This document shows positions 1 to 10,505 of a stretch of DNA of 64,000 bases, in pieces. Every line of letters begins with the position of its first letter. Position 1 is the first letter of the stretch. A program made the position numbers and the translations under genes. The notes beneath the pieces were generated by a model. The model did no database searches and was not told the DNA's origin. It worked only from the letters and a program-made list of their open reading frames with translations. The stretch comes from Absidia repens (Eukaryota > Mucoromycota > Mucoromycetes > Mucorales > Cunninghamellaceae), in contig MCGE01000006.1 in NCBI GenBank assembly GCA_002105175.1, forward strand, positions 2,009,580 through 2,073,579, read 5' to 3'.

Positions 1-716
1 TCCACGGAATCGTTGTCACTGAGAAGTAGCTGTGTATCGAGATCCATTGAAGAATGCTTGTCAAATAGATTAGGTGATAAGGACAGAAAATCATTGGTAT
101 CTTTGGTAAATAGAGAGGATCGTGCTGTAGCTGGCGAGTTGGGCGTTTCTTTGGGTTTATTTGACGGGTGAGAAGAGGATAAAACATCGAGATCATGGTT
201 CGTTGGCGAAAGAGGTGATAACCAGCTTGTATCCACTGTCTGGATGTCGTCTTGTAGTCGAGAGGTTGTGGGTGAAGGTGAAGGTGAGGATAAAATATGT
301 ACTGCTGATGACGTTTGGTTTGATCGCTGAGTGTCGTTGTTGCTATTGTAACAAGGAAATGAAATATATAATGAGTAAACCCATTATATGATCCAGTGCA
401 CTTTACATTGCATACCTGACAGCTGACAATTCCGCTTCCGTATGGATCGTCAAGGAAAACATATCGTCGTCTCTTTTATTGATGCTTGTCTTATATTTTT
501 CAGTGTCGTCTTCTTCGTCCGAATCCAACAGTATAAAGGTGCTTTGGGATAGATCATTGCCTGTGTCTTGACGAAACTATATCAATAAGAAGCGATGCAG
601 TTAATACCGATCATGTTAGGGAAAGGAACAATATTGTCAGCTTTCAGAGCACTTACCTTGCTGCTATAAATATCTTGACCATGTTCTGGTGTGTGAGCCA
701 AGTCTGCATTTTTCAT
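1..716 (-). CDS. Hypothetical Ser/Asp-rich protein, 3' end outside window
   Basis: Three exons can be traced on the minus strand: 716-657, 576-416 and 342 to the left edge, where the frame is still open. Both introns (656-577, 415-343) have GT...AG ends and the phases (0, then 2) join without a stop. The start at 716 gives a short N-terminus, then an acidic stretch (DSDEEDD) and a long Ser/Pro/Thr-rich, low-complexity region. An in-frame ATG at 818 would add a basic-plus-hydrophobic leader, but it is encoded by T-rich sequence that looks like a 5' leader. No domain is recognised; the missing C-terminal part may hold one. The 76-aa forward ORF at 161-391 is antisense to exon 3 and is not counted. 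Confidence 0.6.
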
Positions 717-859
717 AGCATTTAAATGTGTATATATGATAAAAATAAAAAATAAAAAAAAAAGTGAAGAAATTGCGGCAAAGCGTGAACTTTTTTTTAC
801 GTGAAATCTGAGTTTCAATTTTTATGAATATATAGATTGGAGACGTATAATGCATCAAC

Positions 860-975
860 AAGACAAATATGAACAATATTACTATTGACTGAAAGCATTT
901 GACAAATACAAAGAATATTATTACTAACTGAAATCATTTGACAAATATTAAGAATACTACTACTAACTGAAAACA
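860..975. repeat. Tandem repeat, three ~40-bp units
   Basis: Three degenerate units carry ACAAATA, then an AATATTACTA-like word, then ACTGAAA. The ACAAATA words start near 862, 902 and 941, giving spacings of about 40 and 39 bp. It lies upstream of the truncated gene at 1-716 and shows no coding signal. Confidence 0.6.
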
Positions 976-1020
976 TATCCATCAATAATATAAAACCAAG
1001 GTCTTGTAAATAGTGGTATG

Positions 1021-3197
1021 TGGCCACAGTGGAAAAAAAAATCGGTCAATCAATTTTAATCAATAAAAGGCCATATTTTTTGATTAAAATTGATTGAATT
1101 GATTGAAACTGATTGAATATTGATTGAACATGTCGCCTATGTCAACGGAAGATTCAGTTGATGTATATTTTTACAAATATACCCCAATCAGGCAATAGAT
1201 GAAGATATTGTATGAGTCATCTTTTTACAAACACCCCCTCCCCTCTTCCCCCTTCATACGAGTATTCACAAATACAACATGTCTACTGTGAGTATTTCTC
1301 TTCCACAACACAACACTACTATATCCAACAAAAAGCAATATAATACATACCCTACAAAAACAACACATACCCTACAATAGATAAACAACACATATCCCTC
1401 AAAGAATAATATATTTAACACGAAAACAACACACGTATTCCACAAAAACAACGTACACAAATATTTTTTTTCAAATGTGATTTTCTTTATTGCAGTGATA
1501 ACATGATAAAATAGACAGTAATAGTAAAATAAAAGACAATTTATAGTAACATATAAGAGATGAAGAGGATACTAAGATGAAGGGGCAGATGATAGGAATG
1601 ATGTGCACACTAAATAATGGGAATTAAGTTCACTAGTGTGGAGAGGGGATGATGGAGATGAGCACTAAAGTAAAAAAAAAAAAAAAGACGAAAGAGAAGG
1701 AAAGAGAGGAATTTTATAGCACTCTTATCATATTCCTCACAGTAGCCCGATGATTCAATCCCCGCCATTATTTTTTATTTACTTTATTTTATTCTTATTT
1801 TTTATATTGCTTCTTCTTCCTTTTTTTTTTTTTTTTTTATCATCACCCTAGCCATCATGGATTTCTTGTAAGGTGTTTTTGTTTTTTGAATAGGTAACTG
1901 CTATGAACCATTCCAACCAGCAACCGGTGATGTTTGTTTGTCTCTTTTCTTCATCTCTGTTGACAGCCCGGTAAGCATCTGAAAGTAGAACCCCCAAAAA
2001 AAAAGGCATTCTCACTTATCACTTCTGCCTTTTTATCCTTTAGAGCTGTACATTGCTCTTGTCTTTTTTCTTCATCTCTGTTTACAACCCGGTAAGTATC
2101 TGAATGTATACCCCCCCAAAAAAAGGCATTCTCACATATCACTTCTGCCTTTTCTTCATTTCTGTTTACAGCCCGGTAAACATCTGAATGTAGAACCTCC
2201 CCCCAAAAAAAAAGGCATTCTCACTTATACTTGTCTTTTTATCCTTTAGAGCTGCACATTACTTTTGTCATCTTTTGTGAAGAATAACTAGAAGGTAAGA
2301 AAACTGGGTGGTGAAACATCATTACGTGTCGCTTTTTCACACATACTAAGTTTTTCATATCCTTTTTTCTCGTAGACCAAGTTTTTTTTCTTTTTCTTTT
2401 TTTACAGTAGATATGACTCGGTTCCCTTGTACAACATTACAAATATTTCCCAAGAGGTAAGGTAATTGAACGAACAAAACATTACCTTCAACAAAACAGT
2501 ACACTCATACTATTCTCTTATAGCACAACTTCCCCTGCTTCATACTGAAATGTTGCTGCGTCTGAGGTGATAATGGCATATCTTTGCTTCTGTTGGAGGA
2601 AGCTCCCTCAGAAGCTATTTAGTAGTAGTTTTTTTTTTTTTTTTTTTGTTAAGTATGTAGAACATAGTATGTAGTATGTAGTATGTAGTATCTCTTCTTT
2701 ACTTTGTAGTATAGTTGGTATTCGTTGTATTTTATTATTATTGTTATTATTTGTATGTAGTATTGATAGTATCGTTATTATTACGTTTGAATAAAAGAAG
2801 CCCTGTTTGTTGACCCAATTATATGAATGTATGGAAGCTATAGTATTGATGTCAAGGAGTGTGTATTTCAAATGAGTCATCGTATCAGTCCGTATATACC
2901 CTTGTATCGTCCAATAAGTGACCATCATAAACCCGTTTATACCCTTGTATCGTCCAATAAGTGATCATCATAGACCTGTAAATACTCATTTATCGTCCAA
3001 TGACATTGTCCATTATGAGAAAAATATAGACGAGGATCAATCAATATTTTATTGATTTTATTGATTGAATTATTGATTAAAATTGATAGATTTATAAGAA
3101 GTCAATCAATATTTTAAATATTGATTGAACCTTATTTTAAGCCCTGAATCAATCAATAATCAATCAATAAAATCAATTTTTTTTTCCGCTGTGGGCC
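1021..3197. mobile_element. Putative non-autonomous element bounded by inverted repeats
   Basis: The left end (from 1021) reads GGCC-ACAGTGG followed by nine A. The right end (to 3197) reads nine T followed by CCGCTGTGGGCC, the near-exact reverse complement over about 20 bp. Just inside both ends are ATTGATTGA-rich palindromes: a perfect 17-bp inverted repeat at 1046-1062/1081-1097 and a 27-bp palindrome at 3102-3128. The interior is AT-rich with tandem repeats and no transposase-like ORF. This fits a MITE or fold-back element, or a deletion derivative of a DNA transposon. No target-site duplication is certain, so the element status is inference. Confidence 0.4.
1941..2285. repeat. Tandem repeat, three ~90-120-bp units
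   Basis: Three units begin near 1941, 2061 and 2151. Each has TTCATCTCTGTT, then CAGCCCGGTAA-like sequence, a C-run followed by an A-run, GGCATTCTCAC, and in two units CCTTTAGAGCTG. The middle and last units have drifted. A 63-aa minus-strand ORF crosses two units, but its sequence only mirrors the repeat. Confidence 0.65.
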
Positions 3198-3247
3198 GAC
3201 TTTTTGGTGTCCTTTATGTAGAACACGCTGATTTTTAAAATAAGTTG

Positions 3248-3318
3248 GCCGGGATAGTATAGTGGCAGTACATTGCGTTGTGGCCGCACTGACCTGAGTT
3301 CGATTCTCAGTCCCGGCA
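3248..3318 (+). tRNA. tRNA-His (GTG)
   Basis: The cloverleaf can be drawn by eye: acceptor GCCGGGA pairs with TCCCGGC; D-arm GTAT...GTAC; anticodon loop TTGTGGC with anticodon GTG; T-arm CTGAG-TTCGATT-CTCAG; discriminator A at 3318. No intron is present. The anticodon stem TTGCG/CGCAC has one mismatch at its first pair (27-43). The base before position 1 is G (3247); eukaryotic tRNA-His normally gains its G-1 after transcription, so this may be chance. The gene starts about 50 bp after the inverted-repeat-bounded segment. Confidence 0.93.
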
Positions 3319-3955
3319 ACCCATCTTTTTGCATTTCTTTTCGACCAAGTCGTCGGATACATGATTATCCGAGTTTTTTTCGCATTGATATCTCCTTTTT
3401 AGGTGAATAGTCCCTTTTTTTCTGTATTGAAAAGCCGTTGGAGATGGGAAAGACTCTTGTGTTAGAAGTTTTTCTATTTAACCGATGAGATTTATGTTTC
3501 CTTTGTTTTTATAGCATGAGAACTGTAGAGATGTTGACGAGCAAGGATTGCTTATTGCATCGATGATGAGTTTATTAAAATAAAAAGATACAAGAAAAGG
3601 TGGTAGAGAGCTGAGGATACCCCGTCCAAAAAAAAAAAATTGTGAGCGGTGAAGTTTATTTTGTAAAACATGCAATAAAAACAACGAGCTGGTTATATAC
3701 AGTATACTCAGTCTAATAGCGGATATAGTATTTAATGGGGAAGGTTATGATGGTGTCTTAGGATAATTGAAATATATGATAGAGTAGAAATAGAGCTACA
3801 TTGCATAATAAGCATACTGACGTTACCAGCTAATCGCAGAAGATCTAAGAGTGAGATATTACTATTAGGCTAGAAAACAAATGATTGATAGGATACTCAC
3901 ATAATTACTACAGTGACACATTTACTTGCAATATAGCGAAATAGAGGATGAATAA
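3319..3955. other. Intergenic, no gene seen
   Basis: AT-rich spacer after the tRNA. Short ORFs are homopolymer-driven and no splice-consistent coding sequence was found. Confidence 0.5.
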
Positions 3956-4546
3956 TAAAAAAGGTGTATTTTATTGAAGCATATTGGTCAACATACTAAG
4001 CTGGATGCGAAGGGGCTCATAGTATCAAGGGTTCTGTTGGGGGGGGGTTCAATGAGGAAGATTACTGGGAAATGGTCAACGATAACCTAATAATACAAGT
4101 GATAAAAGGATTTTAATATACTGTACAAGGTATGAGAAATATTAACAGGATATCATTTATTGAAGCATAGCAATGGTCAACATTAATTAAATGGGTTGAC
4201 TAATGGGTCATTTTTCATTGAAATAAAAGAGACATATTTTATTCATATTAAGTAAGAAGTAACATATTTTATTCATATGTAGAGAGAAACTATGGACAAG
4301 CTAATACTGAACTAAACTATTGAAGGCTCCAAAAAGCCAACTAATGGTGTGGTCCTACATCCTGAATCCAAAATGAGAGAGGTTCCTCATGCACGTTGTA
4401 ATTCCTGAGCTAAAAACACTCCTAAACTAGTCCTGACACTAATAAAAGTCCACCGGAACCACATACGGGGTTGCAGTTAAGAAGAACTAATAGAAGAAAA
4501 AAAGAAAAAGAAAAGAAAGAGAGATAAAAAATCACATGGGCTGGAT
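3956..4546 (+). repeat. Dispersed repeat family, copy A
   Basis: This stretch is homologous to 26455-27125 over almost its full length and, in part, to 17815-18135 (same strand) and to 7996-8425, 43655-43745 and 53195-53900 (opposite strand). Shared landmarks, in order on this strand: TTTATTGAAGCATA.TGGTCAACA (twice), TACTGTACAAGGTATGA, ACATATTTTATT, AAACTATG.ACA, AAAGCCAACTAATGGT, CCAAAATGA, CCTGAGCT and CTAGTCCT. It ends in a purine-rich tract followed by CACATGGGCTGGATTTGAAATG-like sequence. Read on the other strand, the TTTATTGAAG words are CTTCAATAAA, which include poly(A) signals. It has no ORF. Confidence 0.8.
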
Positions 4547-4884
4547 TTGAAATGTTTTTGGACTTGTGGGGACTTTTTGGTTTTGCGGTTGGGGAAATGC
4601 AAAATAGGGCGTCGCTCTTCTACAGCATGTTTTTATTTTTATTTTTTTGGCCACGTTTTTTTTTTATTCTTTTTCTTTTTTTTTTTTTTTTTTTTGGTGT
4701 GCATGAAGAAGATGGTACACAATATTTTTGTTGATTAGTTTGGCCAAGAGTCCAACTAAATAAAAATATAAAATTTTGAATTTCCGCCAGATGGGCCAGT
4801 CAGTGGCTTTGAAGGGGTTGAGAGCCATGTTTTTATTTTTTTTGGTTTTTTTTCTTCCCACTTTTTCTTTATTTTCCACATATA

Positions 4885-5262
4885 ATGTTGAGCTCTATTT
4901 TATCTGTCTCACGGCCGAGTATCCGTCAAGTGACGGCCATCCAAACAAGCAACACTACACGATATGCCCCATTGGCCATGGTTGGTCAATGGCTAAACAA
5001 CGCCACTACCTTCAGTCTCAACAGTAATATCAACGGCACCACCTTCCAAGTCCCCAGCTGGCTCGGTCCTATCCTGTGGGCAGCACCCAAAAAGAAGACC
5101 TCTCACTCAAAAAAACGTATGCGTGCCAGTAACAAGGGTTTACAACAAAAGGAAAACATCGTATCATGTCCTGCATGTGGTAGTACCAAGTTATTACATC
5201 ATGTGTGCAAGCAATGCTATGGTGAAATCAAGCAAAAAGCAAAGAACCTCGAAATGGCCTAG
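4885..5262 (+). CDS. MRPL32: Mitochondrial large-subunit ribosomal protein bL32m
   Basis: Single exon of 125 aa. The C-terminal half carries the bL32 signature: PKKKTSHSKKRMR, then a zinc-ribbon pattern CPACG...HHVCKQC with two CxxC-type pairs. The first ~60 residues are rich in Ser, Arg and Thr, suggesting a mitochondrial targeting sequence; the mature protein would start near the AAPKKK motif, as in yeast Mrpl32, which is processed by the m-AAA protease (family knowledge). It is a structural component of the mitochondrial large ribosomal subunit. The ATG at 4885 is the first in frame with a usable leader; upstream is T-rich. A candidate AATAAA poly(A) signal lies at 5413-5418. Confidence 0.93.
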   Translation: MLSSILSVSRPSIRQVTAIQTSNTTRYAPLAMVGQWLNNATTFSLNSNINGTTFQVPSWLGPILWAAPKKKTSHSKKRMRASNKGLQQKENIVSCPACGSTKLLHHVCKQCYGEIKQKAKNLEMA

Positions 5263-6123
5263 GTCCCATGCCCCATCCCCTCTATTCTCTCACTCACTCC
5301 CATTTATCGTATTCATATAGCTATTAATTAGTTTTATTATTATTTTCATCACCCTCCATTTGTTTTTTACTCAACTCTCACATACTTTTATATCACCTTT
5401 TGTACAGTAGACAATAAAAATCTTTAACCAATTATACTATTATTTACCGTTGTAATTGTCTTTATTGCGTGTGTGAATGATTTTTGTATTAAATTTTAGC
5501 ACTGATATAGTAACATGAATGATTTGACTTGATGCAGAGCAACTGTTGTTGGTAAACTGGGCCGCACATTTTCGGGCAGGCTTCATTTGACATAGTAATC
5601 TCTCTTTAATAATAATTCCTATACTCGTCCCTCTTTTTCCCGTTCCTATATATCATATTGTTTTACGAAAGAGAGAATTTTAAGCATTCACTTTGATTGA
5701 AATAATGAATCAAAAGTTAATGAGATCCAATGATGTGAAAATGTGATGTGCTGAAAATTAGATATCTCAATCGAATACTTCCGTTTATGGATCATTTTCT
5801 TTTTGACTGATTCCATTTTACTGTACCGGCATCGTCCGTCTATTCAAAAAGCACGAGATCAATGATTCTTTTTTACCTGTGTTTCGAAGATGAAGGTCAT
5901 CCTCATGACAATGATGGATGACTTATCGCCAATAGATGATCTGAAATCAATCGTGCTTTGGCCAAGTAAAGCACAAGCGGACATTAAAATAGAACCGTAG
6001 CATTGCGCTTTGCCCTGAATACATGAAAAAAGAATTTATTTTTGATTTTGATAATTCTTTCTTTCTCAACTTTTATATTCTTTCTACTTTCATATTTTTA
6101 TCTCGCCTAGGTAAAGAATAAGA
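5263..6123. other. Intergenic, contains an inverted-repeat structure
   Basis: Holds the 3' end of the bL32m gene and the leader of the F-box gene (T-rich, CTAGGTAAAG just before the start). No protein gene was found. The foldable sequence at 5848-5959 is listed separately. Confidence 0.5.
5848..5959. other. Nested inverted repeat, possible structured RNA
   Basis: The outer arms AAAGCACGA (5848-5856) and TCGTGCTTT (5951-5959) are perfectly complementary. Inside, AAGGTCATCC (5893-5902) can pair with GGATGACTT (5916-5924). Weak matches to box C (ATGATGG, 5911) and box D (CTGA, 5941) are present, so a small nucleolar RNA is conceivable but not shown. Confidence 0.3.
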
Positions 6124-7515
6124 ATGGTTTCTTTGGTTGAATTACCTACTGAACTTTTGTGTTATTTATTTACATACGTGGATACTCCTTCAGACTACCA
6201 CCAACTATGTGTGATCCATCCTCTGTTTCATCGCATTGGTTGGTCATTCACCACCCGATATACATTTCTCTCTCGAATACTTGTAGATGACGATCCTTGG
6301 GAATCAAAGAACGACGACAACAACAACAACAACGGCAACAACAATGGCAACAGCAGCAGCAACAATCTTACATCACCTTACCATCAGCTTGCTTTGTACA
6401 GATCTACTCTTTGTCGTTTTATCGCCTCATCCACCATTCCACTGTCATCTGTGTATGCCATTGACCTTTTGGAATTAGTACCTACGTCTCACTTCTGCCA
6501 ATTTACGGACTACCCCAACAGAAATATCAAAAGGATCCTACTACAAGCATTTCGTGCTCATGGCTCACACCATTTTCCTCATCGTCGTCGTCAGCGTGGA
6601 AGGATCCCCATCATTATCACCGACAATAATAACACTCCTGCCACCACCAGCAACACAGCTACTGCGACATTGACTATTCCAACTTTGGTGAACAAAACAA
6701 CAATGGCCACGGCAGTAGCTTGCAATCGCCACCGTGTGATAGGCGGAGCTCCACGACGTGTGTATTACCATGTGACCCTGCGAAACACAACAACAACAAC
6801 GACGACACCTGTTACTGTAGATCATGATGATGACCACCCCCATGGAGTCAAACAAGATCAAGATCTTTTATTATCAGCAACATCATCGACACCGATCCCG
6901 CTTGACCACCTTTCATCACCACCACGTCATTTTACTGGTACCAGCAACAACATCTCCTCTCTTTTCTGTCTACTACATGATACCAATACTGTGATCGGAT
7001 TCGACCATGATCAACTGAACTGTCATCATGGGACGTTATGGTACGAAGATGAAGGGATTATCACTGACAGCTCATGGCACAACCTGCTTCATATTGCCGA
7101 AGACAACGACGATAACGACGACGACGACAATGACAGTAATGCAGCATCATCACCATCACCATCATCACCATCACCATCATCACCATCACCATCATTATCC
7201 ATGCGACCACCAGCGGTAGCGAATTACCGTGACCTCAGCTCATCACCCGTGGGCTATTACGACGTTTACAAAACATCACAGCATCGTGGCTGGCGGCCAT
7301 GTCTCTTGCAAACCCTTTACAAATGCTACTTGAAACAGGACGTGCGCAAAGGTGGGCTCAAAAAAGGCGATTATTTCGATTGTGTGTTTGTCTATGAACA
7401 TCGTGAAGACGATACGATTTGCTTGGAATTTTGTCAGTGGGATGACTTCCGCCGACGTTGGATGCCGCAGGGGTTTTTGCTTTTCGCTGAACATCATATT
7501 GTCTGGACCTCTTAG
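6124..7515 (+). CDS. F-box-like domain protein with low-complexity centre
   Basis: Single exon of 463 aa. Residues ~4-45 match the F-box pattern (LPTELLCYLFTYVDTPSDY...CVIHPLFHRIGW), the helix bundle that binds Skp1 in SCF ubiquitin ligases (family knowledge). Then come an Asp/Asn tract (~59-80), Thr- and His-rich segments, an acidic DDNDDDDND run and Ser-Pro repeats from CA-rich codons (7142-7200). The last ~100 residues are well-ordered (YYDVYKTSQHRGWRPCLLQTLYKCYLKQDV, then KGDYFDCVFVYEHREDD) and contain several Trp and Tyr; they probably form the substrate-facing domain, of unknown fold. The target is unknown. Confidence 0.8.
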   Translation: MVSLVELPTELLCYLFTYVDTPSDYHQLCVIHPLFHRIGWSFTTRYTFLSRILVDDDPWESKNDDNNNNNGNNNGNSSSNNLTSPYHQLALYRSTLCRFIASSTIPLSSVYAIDLLELVPTSHFCQFTDYPNRNIKRILLQAFRAHGSHHFPHRRRQRGRIPIIITDNNNTPATTSNTATATLTIPTLVNKTTMATAVACNRHRVIGGAPRRVYYHVTLRNTTTTTTTPVTVDHDDDHPHGVKQDQDLLLSATSSTPIPLDHLSSPPRHFTGTSNNISSLFCLLHDTNTVIGFDHDQLNCHHGTLWYEDEGIITDSSWHNLLHIAEDNDDNDDDDNDSNAASSPSPSSPSPSSPSPSLSMRPPAVANYRDLSSSPVGYYDVYKTSQHRGWRPCLLQTLYKCYLKQDVRKGGLKKGDYFDCVFVYEHREDDTICLEFCQWDDFRRRWMPQGFLLFAEHHIVWTS

Positions 7516-7566
7516 AGAAAAAAAAAAAAGGCAACTTTTGTGTGTCTATATTTTGGATTCCATTTG

Positions 7567-7699
7567 TAGTTTAGTTTCTTTGTATGTACATATACATGTT
7601 ATATAGTCTTTCTTTTTAGTTGCATTTTTAGTAGTGTATATCCTTAGTCTATCGTTTTATGTACTTGCTTTTATATACCTTTTTTTTTCTATGAATAAA
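7567..7699 (+). terminator. 3' end signals of the F-box gene
   Basis: TAGTTTAGTTT at 7567-7577 and AATAAA at 7694-7699 follow the stop codon. The first motif recurs after many stops in this window. Confidence 0.45.
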
Positions 7700-7995
7700 A
7701 ACATTGTCTCTATCTATACACAACCAACTGTCCACTTATCATTCCCGGTAGTGGTTTTATTATTATTATTATTATTATTCAATAGTCCACTGTCTTCTAC
7801 ACTATATATTTGCTCTATGCTCTTCTCTAGTGATCCTCATTTATTTTCCCGAAATGTTCCTTCTTCTCTGTATAGGAACAAAAATACCGTCTTTGATAAA
7901 ACATACTGTCTCAACCTGTACACCTTTTTTTAATTGTGCATGATAATGTTGAAGAGCAAAGTATTTCAAATTCCGCACACATAGATTTTCTAATT

Positions 7996-8425
7996 TTTTC
8001 ATTCTGTCCCTCTCGCACTCTTTCTTTTCCTTTTTCTTTTTTTTTTCTTTCACAATCGTAGCGTCTATAGGATTCTGCTAGACTTAGAATAGTATCAGGA
8101 CTAGTTTAGAAGGGGTTTCAGCTCACGGATTACAACACGCATAGGCAAATCCTTTCATTTTGACTTCAGGATTTTGAGACTACCATAGGTTGGGTTTTTG
8201 GAGCATCCATTACCTTAGTTTAGCGTTAGTTTGTCCGTAGTTTGAATAAAATATGTCTCTCTTCACGTACTTCATAGTCCCATTAGTCTCTCTCTAATGT
8301 CTTGCGTAATAGATTCCCCTTTTTTACTACCATCTCCTTTTGATAGTGTTGACCGTTGTTGTGTGCTTGAATAAAAGATACATATTTAGACTTTTGTTTG
8401 CCTTGTACTGTACTGTACAATACAA
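7996..8425 (-). repeat. Dispersed repeat family, copy D
   Basis: Reverse-strand copy of the family. It carries a pyrimidine-rich tract (8000-8055), then AGTATCAGGACTAGTTTAGAAGG, TTTCAGCTCA.GGATTACAA, CATTTTGACTTCAGGATT, CCATTACCTTAGTTTAG, TTTGAATAAAATATG and GTTGACCGTTGTTGTG.GCTTGAATAAA. The conserved stem is present but weakened. It has no ORF. Confidence 0.8.
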
Positions 8426-8544
8426 TATACCAGATCCCATTTTATAATCATACTTTTAGAATATCATTGATCATTCTTCAGATCCCCGTTCCCCTTTCTA
8501 TCAATAATAATGTCCCCTGTCCTCAACTTATACACCGCTATGAA

Positions 8545-8750
8545 TACCATTTTCTTTTTATCACTATTTTCCAGTAATAAAATGCATTTCGCCACGTTCA
8601 TCTAACCCACCAAAGAAGTCTCTCCCCCCGTTCCTCAGCATATCCACAATCATTATGTAGTCCCATTTTCTTTTTTCTTTTTATCACTATTTCCAGTAAT
8701 AAATCGCTCTTCCAGCCCACTAAAAAAAGTCCCCCCCCACCTTTGCCTGT
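8545..8750. repeat. Direct duplication, two ~90-bp units
   Basis: ATTTTCTTTTTATCACTATTT, CCAGTAATAAA, a C-rich block and CCCAC.AAA.AAGTC.CCCCC occur in the same order from about 8545 and again from about 8661. This lies between copy D and the 3' end of PRP38. Confidence 0.6.
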
Positions 8751-8886
8751 AAAATAAAACATACAATAAAGTCATTTGTACACAATCAAAAAAGTCTCAT
8801 TCTTTTTTTTATTATTACTGTTACATTTCAGTTGGATGATCAACTAAAATATGCATAATTATCAAAAAAAATGCTATAAACTAAAA

Positions 8887-10286
8887 CTAACGTCTATGCC
8901 GATGTCTATCCTCACTACTTCTACTTCTACTTCTACTTGGGCTTCTGTATCTTGATCGGTGTCTTGATGATGATGATGATTCTCCATGAAGGTGCCGCCT
9001 TGAAGAGCGTTCTCTATCATCGTCATGACGGCGGCGGTGACGGTCGTCGTCGCGGTGATGGTGTCTTGAAGAGCCGTGGCGGTCATCCCTAGCATCCCGA
9101 TCGTCATGTCGTCGTCTTGAAGAATCGCGGTGACTTGTACGCCGGTCGTGATCACTCTCGCTATCATCGCTATCACTATGGTATCTACGACTACTGCTGC
9201 TGCGCCGTTCCGGACTTGGACTTGAGCTAGGACTACGGTGTCGTTGTCGTTGTTTTTGTTTTTTACTGTCATCATCGCTGCTATGATGTTGTTCTTGTTG
9301 TTCCTCTTGTTCACTTTCCAAATCATCCTCTAATGCGCTGACTCTTGGTTCCAATTCATCGTTGTCTTCCAATACATGGCGTTGGACCAACCGTGGTAAA
9401 ATCACATCACAGACACGATCCTGGCGTAAAAGTTGATCAATGAATTCGTCCATATGAGATAATGTGTACCCGCCTAAGAATAATAAAAGAGAGAAGATAT
9501 TGTTAAGCGGTTCGTATTATCATTTTCTCTTTCATAAAAAGTATACCCAAAAAAGATCACTTACTTCCAACTCGAATGCGAAGCTTCCTGTAATCATTCA
9601 AAAGAGGTTCCAGGTATTGATAGATTTCTTTGGATTGGCCCACAATACGAAGATAAAATGCAGCAAGTGCGCGAAGGTATCTAACCCCATGCAGACAAAA
9701 AAAAAGAGTTGAGTTTTTCCATCTATACACCAAGCACAACCCACCACCACCACCATCATCATGATGTTCACTTACTTGAATTCTTCTTGTTTGATCAGAT
9801 CGGTCAAGATTTCACGTTCAGGTTGAAGTTGGAGCATTTTGAGTGTCAAACATAAAAAGTGGGTAGGTACTTGACTTCCGTATTCACCGCCAATAGAATT
9901 CAGTTCGACCGCTTTGTCCATCAATGTCACCGCTATAGAATTTTTTTTTGTATGGGAGATAAAAAAAATAAAAAAAAAAGTCATATATGTATGAGCGCCA
10001 ATGATTCATGAAAAATGTACACTAATATTAAACAACAACCCCCTTCCGCTTTTACCTGTAAGACCAAAACATTCTTCTTTCCAATACATGGAATCGTATA
10101 CACGTTCACGAATAATCTTTTCTATCAAGTGTTGTGGATCTCGTCCATGGATCCAGTTGGCACCAGAGATGGTTCGATTAGCTAGATAAAAATAAAATAT
10201 GGATTAATATATATATGATTGCGCGCTTGCTGCATAAGATAATGTTGACCAATATACAAATGTTTTCAAGACTGTACTTTACCCAT
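8887..10286 (-). CDS. PRP38: Pre-mRNA-splicing factor PRP38
   Basis: Five exons: 10286-10283, 10181-10056, 9932-9776, 9680-9565 and 9473-8887, giving 329 aa with consistent phases. The PRP38 domain (residues ~1-160) is unmistakable: MANRT, NWIHGRDPQHLIEKIIRERVY, YWKEECFGLT, THFLCLTLKMLQLQPE, QYLEPLLNDYRKLR, HMDEFIDQLLR and CDVILPRL. From ~190 onward the protein is an Arg/Ser/Asp-rich RS-type domain. PRP38 belongs to the U4/U6.U5 tri-snRNP side of the spliceosome and is needed for its catalytic activation (family knowledge). The first coding exon holds only ATG plus one G; the second exon supplies CT to make Ala2. The stop TAG begins a TAGTTTTAGTTTATAG motif. Confidence 0.95.
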
Positions 10287-10505
10287 GATGTGGAATATAT
10301 ATTTTTTTAAAAAAAAAAGTAAGGAAGAAAAAAAAATAACACACATCCAAAATCTCCCAATCCAAACCCGACAAAATCGGAATTTCAAAAATAAAAATGT
10401 GTCCACCACCAAAAGCCATTCAAAAAAAAAGTAAGGGGTAAAAAAAAAAAAAAAAAAAGTAGACTACTGTATAATGAATATTGGAATGTATCATGTTTGT
10501 TTTTA

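Noticed and set aside
161..391. Forward ORF of 76 codons near the left edge
   Set aside because: Antisense to exon 3 of the minus-strand gene, whose exon joins are phase-consistent.
1951..2142. Minus ORF with internal peptide repeat
   Set aside because: Mirrors the 90-120-bp DNA tandem repeat; no start context or extension.
4547..4738. Forward ORFs with long Phe runs
   Set aside because: Translation of T-runs at the edge of the dispersed repeat.
8874..9326. 150-codon minus ORF overlapping PRP38
   Set aside because: Alternative frame of the RS-repeat region of PRP38.
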